This document shows positions 6,588 to 8,192 of a stretch of 8,192 bases of DNA, one piece after another; position 1 is the first letter of the stretch; every line of letters begins with the position of its first letter. The translations under genes and the position numbers were made by a program. Below the pieces are notes generated by a model. The model searched no databases. It was not told the DNA's origin and was given only the letters and a program-made list of their open reading frames with translations. The stretch spans positions 1 through 8,192 of the forward strand of contig CAMFEL010000093.1 in the NCBI GenBank assembly GCA_945949385.1. The letters are read 5' to 3'. The stretch is from an uncultured Clostridia bacterium. GTDB lineage: Bacteria; Bacillota; Clostridia; Oscillospirales; CAG-272.

Positions 6588-6616
6588 TTGCAAAAAGCAA
6601 AATTATGTAGTATACT
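6588..6616 (+). promoter_or_regulatory. Sigma-A-type promoter of mreB
   Basis: TTGCAA (6588-6593; 4 of 6 match TTGACA) and TATACT (6611-6616; 5 of 6 match TATAAT) are separated by exactly 17 bp. The -10 is followed by AT-rich sequence. The predicted start near 6623 leaves an untranslated leader of about 44 bases. Confidence 0.65.
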
Positions 6617-6650
6617 ATATTTTGTAAAAAGATTGCCGTACAACCGACAG

Positions 6651-6657
6651 AAAGGAG
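6651..6657 (+). promoter_or_regulatory. Ribosome binding site of mreB
   Basis: AAAGGAG lies 9 bases before the ATG at 6667. It favours that codon over the in-frame ATG at 6685, which has no such site although conservation begins just after it (KDIGIDLGT). Confidence 0.8.
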
Positions 6658-6666
6658 CAGAGGGCT

Positions 6667-7707
6667 ATGCATTGGCATTTCGGAATGCGCAAGGACATCG
6701 GTATAGACCTTGGCACCGCTACGGTTCTCGTCTATGTACAGGGCAAGGGGATCGTTCTGAAGGAACCCTCCGTGGTAGCCATAGACAGAAACACCGACAA
6801 AATATTAAAGGTCGGCAGAGAAGCTCAGATGATGCTCGGCCGCACCCCCGGAAATATAACCGCCATAAGACCGCTGAGAGACGGAGTTATCAGCCAGTAC
6901 GAATACACTCTGCGCATGATACAGTATTTCATCAAAAAAGCATGCGGCAACGCCTTTTTTGCTCCGCGTGTCATAATCTGCGTGCCCAGCGGAATCACCG
7001 AGGTTGAGGAGCGTGCGGTGGTTGACGCCGCCACCCAGGCGGGAGCCAAGAACACCTACCTTATAGAGGAGCCGGTGGCAGCCGCCATCGGAGCGGGCAT
7101 TGACATTTCCACCCCCAACGGTCATATGATAGTGGACATCGGCGGCGGCACCACGGATATTGCCGTAATATCTCTGGGCGGCGTGGTGGTTTCCGAGTCC
7201 ATAAAAGTCGCGGGAGACAAATTCGACGAGGCAATAATCCGCTATGTAAGGCGCCGTCACAATGTGCTTATCGGTGAGCGGACTGCCGAAGAAATCAAAA
7301 TAAAGGTAGGCGCGGCATGGCAGAGAGACGAGCCCCGTGTCATCGAGGTAAAAGGCAGATGTCTCGTTAAAGGACTTCCGAGACTTGTGCGCATTTCCTC
7401 GGCGGAAATGCCGGACGCGCTGGAGGAGCCTATCACCGCCATAATAGAGGCGGTATGCTCCGTCATAGAGCGCACCCCTCCGGAGCTTGTAGGCGATATT
7501 CTGTATAACGGAATCGTCATGACGGGAGGCGGAAGCCTGCTGTACGGGCTTGACAGACTTATTGCAAATGTAACGGGTATAAAGACCAGAGTCGCGGACA
7601 AGGCAGTGTCCTGCGTGGCGCTGGGAACGGGTATGTCTCTTGAGCATATTACCAATATTCCCGAAGGCGCAATAAATATTTCAAGACAGCGCCAGAAGCA
7701 GTATTGA
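6667..7707 (+). CDS. mreB: MreB-family rod shape-determining protein (bacterial actin)
   Basis: A 346-residue protein, standard MreB length. It polymerises with ATP on the inner membrane face and directs the elongasome that builds the cell's side wall. Actin-fold motifs are all present: phosphate-1 DIGIDLGTATV (10-20), VPSGITEVEERAV (106-118), connect IEEPVAAAIGAG (133-144), phosphate-2 IVDIGGGTTDIAVIS (155-169), and adenosine GIVMTGGGSLLYGLD (282-296). The start carries a short extra MHWHFGM, which might aid membrane binding. The gene has its own promoter and is followed by a strong terminator, with no mreC or mreD downstream as in a classical mre operon. A paralogue such as Mbl or MreBH is therefore possible; motifs alone do not separate them. 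It is divergent from the ABC operon. Confidence 0.92.
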   Translation: MHWHFGMRKDIGIDLGTATVLVYVQGKGIVLKEPSVVAIDRNTDKILKVGREAQMMLGRTPGNITAIRPLRDGVISQYEYTLRMIQYFIKKACGNAFFAPRVIICVPSGITEVEERAVVDAATQAGAKNTYLIEEPVAAAIGAGIDISTPNGHMIVDIGGGTTDIAVISLGGVVVSESIKVAGDKFDEAIIRYVRRRHNVLIGERTAEEIKIKVGAAWQRDEPRVIEVKGRCLVKGLPRLVRISSAEMPDALEEPITAIIEAVCSVIERTPPELVGDILYNGIVMTGGGSLLYGLDRLIANVTGIKTRVADKAVSCVALGTGMSLEHITNIPEGAINISRQRQKQY

Positions 7708-7741
7708 AACAAAACCGAAAGCGGCAAATACCAAAGCATAG

Positions 7742-7780
7742 AAAAAGGCAGACGCAAAGCAATTTGTGTCTGCCTTTTTT
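7742..7780 (+). terminator. Strong Rho-independent terminator of mreB
   Basis: A stem of about 17 bp runs from 7742-7758 (AAAAAGGCAGACGCAAA) to 7763-7779, with a single G-U pair, a GCAA loop (7759-7762) and T6 at 7775-7780. The flanking A run makes it partly functional on the minus strand too. It lies about 35 bases after the mreB stop codon. Confidence 0.9.
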
Positions 7781-8079
7781 CAAAACCGATAATATTGAAA
7801 TATTAAAATACTAAAACAACAAAAAACACTAAAACAAAAATAGAAAATTAAAATATTAAAATTTCAAAAATTTCTCCCCGTTTTTCGTTTTTTCCCCGCC
7901 GCCCCTCTCTTCCGAAATTCCGTCGACAAAAAAAGACACGCATTTTGAGCTGTTTTTGCCCGTTTTTGCTCTTTTTTCGCCCTGCAATTTTTCGGGAATT
8001 TTGTCGATAAATTCATAAGTATTCAAAATCAGTGGATATGTATACATTTCAGATTTGATTATTAGTTGACAGAAATGTA
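7781..8079. other. Non-coding low-complexity region: A-rich then pyrimidine-rich, with phased T tracts
   Basis: No convincing gene lies here. From 7791 to 7870 the plus strand is almost entirely A, T and C, with direct repeats AAATATTAAAAT (7798-7809 and 7851-7862) and ACTAAAAC (7810-7817 and 7828-7835). From 7871 it switches to C/T-rich sequence with T runs at 7881-7885 and 7888-7893. T tracts then recur at 7943-7946, 7953-7957, 7963-7967 and 7972-7977, close to one per helical turn, and again at 7988-7992 and 7999-8002. Such phasing is known to bend DNA. A 63-codon minus-strand frame (7856-8047) is judged spurious. Confidence 0.55.
8035..8050. promoter_or_regulatory. Near-palindromic candidate operator
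   Basis: ATGTATACAT (8038-8047) is a perfect 10-bp palindrome, extended by GA at 8035-8036 and TC at 8049-8050 around one T-T mismatch. The TGTATACA core resembles operators of dimeric regulators such as the GntR type. No gene is visible close enough to assign it, and an AT-rich palindrome of this length can arise by chance. Confidence 0.35.
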
Positions 8080-8192
8080 GGGAGAATTTTTCGAAGGGAC
8101 TGCTGTCCCGTCAGCAGTCCCTCCGAGCCACCCTGCACGGCTAAAGAGAGGGGAGACGATGTATCTTCTCCCCTCTCTTTAGAATCTCTCCC
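8080..8192. ncRNA. Compact multi-hairpin element of unknown identity, reaching the window edge
   Basis: Three hairpins follow one another and are enclosed by complementary ends. GGGAGA (8080-8085) pairs with TCTCCC (8187-8192), extended by ATT/AAT around a bulged C. Hairpin A is an 11-bp perfect stem (8095-8105 with 8112-8122). Hairpin B is CCG-A-GC with GC-A-CGG (8123-8128 with 8135-8140). Hairpin C is a 16-bp perfect stem (8141-8156 with 8167-8182). The pieces abut with almost no unpaired bases, giving a multi-branch junction. Neither strand shows a T run just after a hairpin, so it is not a simple terminator. It could be a structured RNA, a leader element or a DNA repeat. I do not recognise a known riboswitch, and the strand is undetermined. 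Confidence 0.45.

Noticed and set aside
6805..7647. A 280-codon minus-strand reading frame
   Set aside because: Antisense shadow of mreB, whose conserved motifs fill the plus strand.
7856..8047. A 63-codon minus-strand reading frame in the low-complexity region
   Set aside because: No ribosome binding site, composition driven by poly-A/purine runs, no recognisable domain; it spans the phased T tracts.
8066..8071. Perfect TTGACA as a -35 promoter element
   Set aside because: No acceptable -10 hexamer occurs 16-18 bp downstream (around 8088-8095 reads TTTTCGAA), so it is likely chance.
7781..8080. Replication origin, based on AT-rich bent DNA
   Set aside because: Only one weak DnaA-box-like sequence (AGTGGATAT at 8031-8039 region) is present, with no cluster of boxes and no dnaA or dnaN nearby.

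Overview
The window looks like chromosomal DNA of a low-to-mid GC Firmicute, most likely an uncultured gut Clostridium relative (Oscillospiraceae/Ruminococcaceae type). Evidence for this: Shine-Dalgarno-led genes, a TTG start, Rho-independent terminators with long U tracts, a clostridial-type MreB, and hairpin-rich intergenic repeats of a style I associate with gut Clostridia. This placement is inferred from protein character, not from a search.

Layout, left to right. (1) 3-629 (+) is the C-terminal part of an L-fucose/L-arabinose isomerase family enzyme with all four expected metal ligands, closed by a terminator at 636-660. (2) 661-957 has no gene; it is filled with hairpin-forming repeats, including an imperfect inverted-repeat element at 761-880. 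(3) 6354-1003 (-) is one tightly packed six-gene unit, read right to left: a GldA-like ABC ATPase (TTG start), a GldF-like ABC-2 permease, a GldG-like auxiliary protein, a DUF4340 membrane-anchored protein, a YhcH/DUF386 sugar-binding-type protein, and a DEDDh 3'-5' exonuclease gene that appears broken by an internal deletion plus frame change. Gaps are -1 to +14 bases, and the unit ends at a terminator at 958-989. (4) 6355-6666 is a divergent promoter region: an extended -10 promoter serves the ABC operon, and a sigma-A-type promoter with an 11-bp-period direct repeat just upstream serves mreB. (5) 6667-7707 (+) is a complete mreB-like gene, apparently monocistronic, with a very strong terminator at 7742-7780. 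(6) 7781-8192 is non-coding: A-rich and then pyrimidine-rich low-complexity DNA with phased T tracts, a near-palindrome, and a compact multi-hairpin element running to the window edge.

How the genes fit together. The ATPase, permease, GldG-like and DUF4340 proteins should form one membrane complex: cytoplasmic motor, channel-like membrane subunit, and two membrane-anchored proteins with large extracytoplasmic domains. Its substrate cannot be read from sequence. The YhcH and exonuclease genes are co-transcribed but have no obvious functional tie. MreB organises sidewall peptidoglycan synthesis; its divergent placement beside an envelope-located ABC system is suggestive only.

The points most worth a second look are the structured element at 8080-8192, the acidic Ala/Gly/Asp tail on the ATPase, the disrupted exonuclease, and the 761-880 repeat. 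I see no clear evidence of an entirely new defence or mobile system here.
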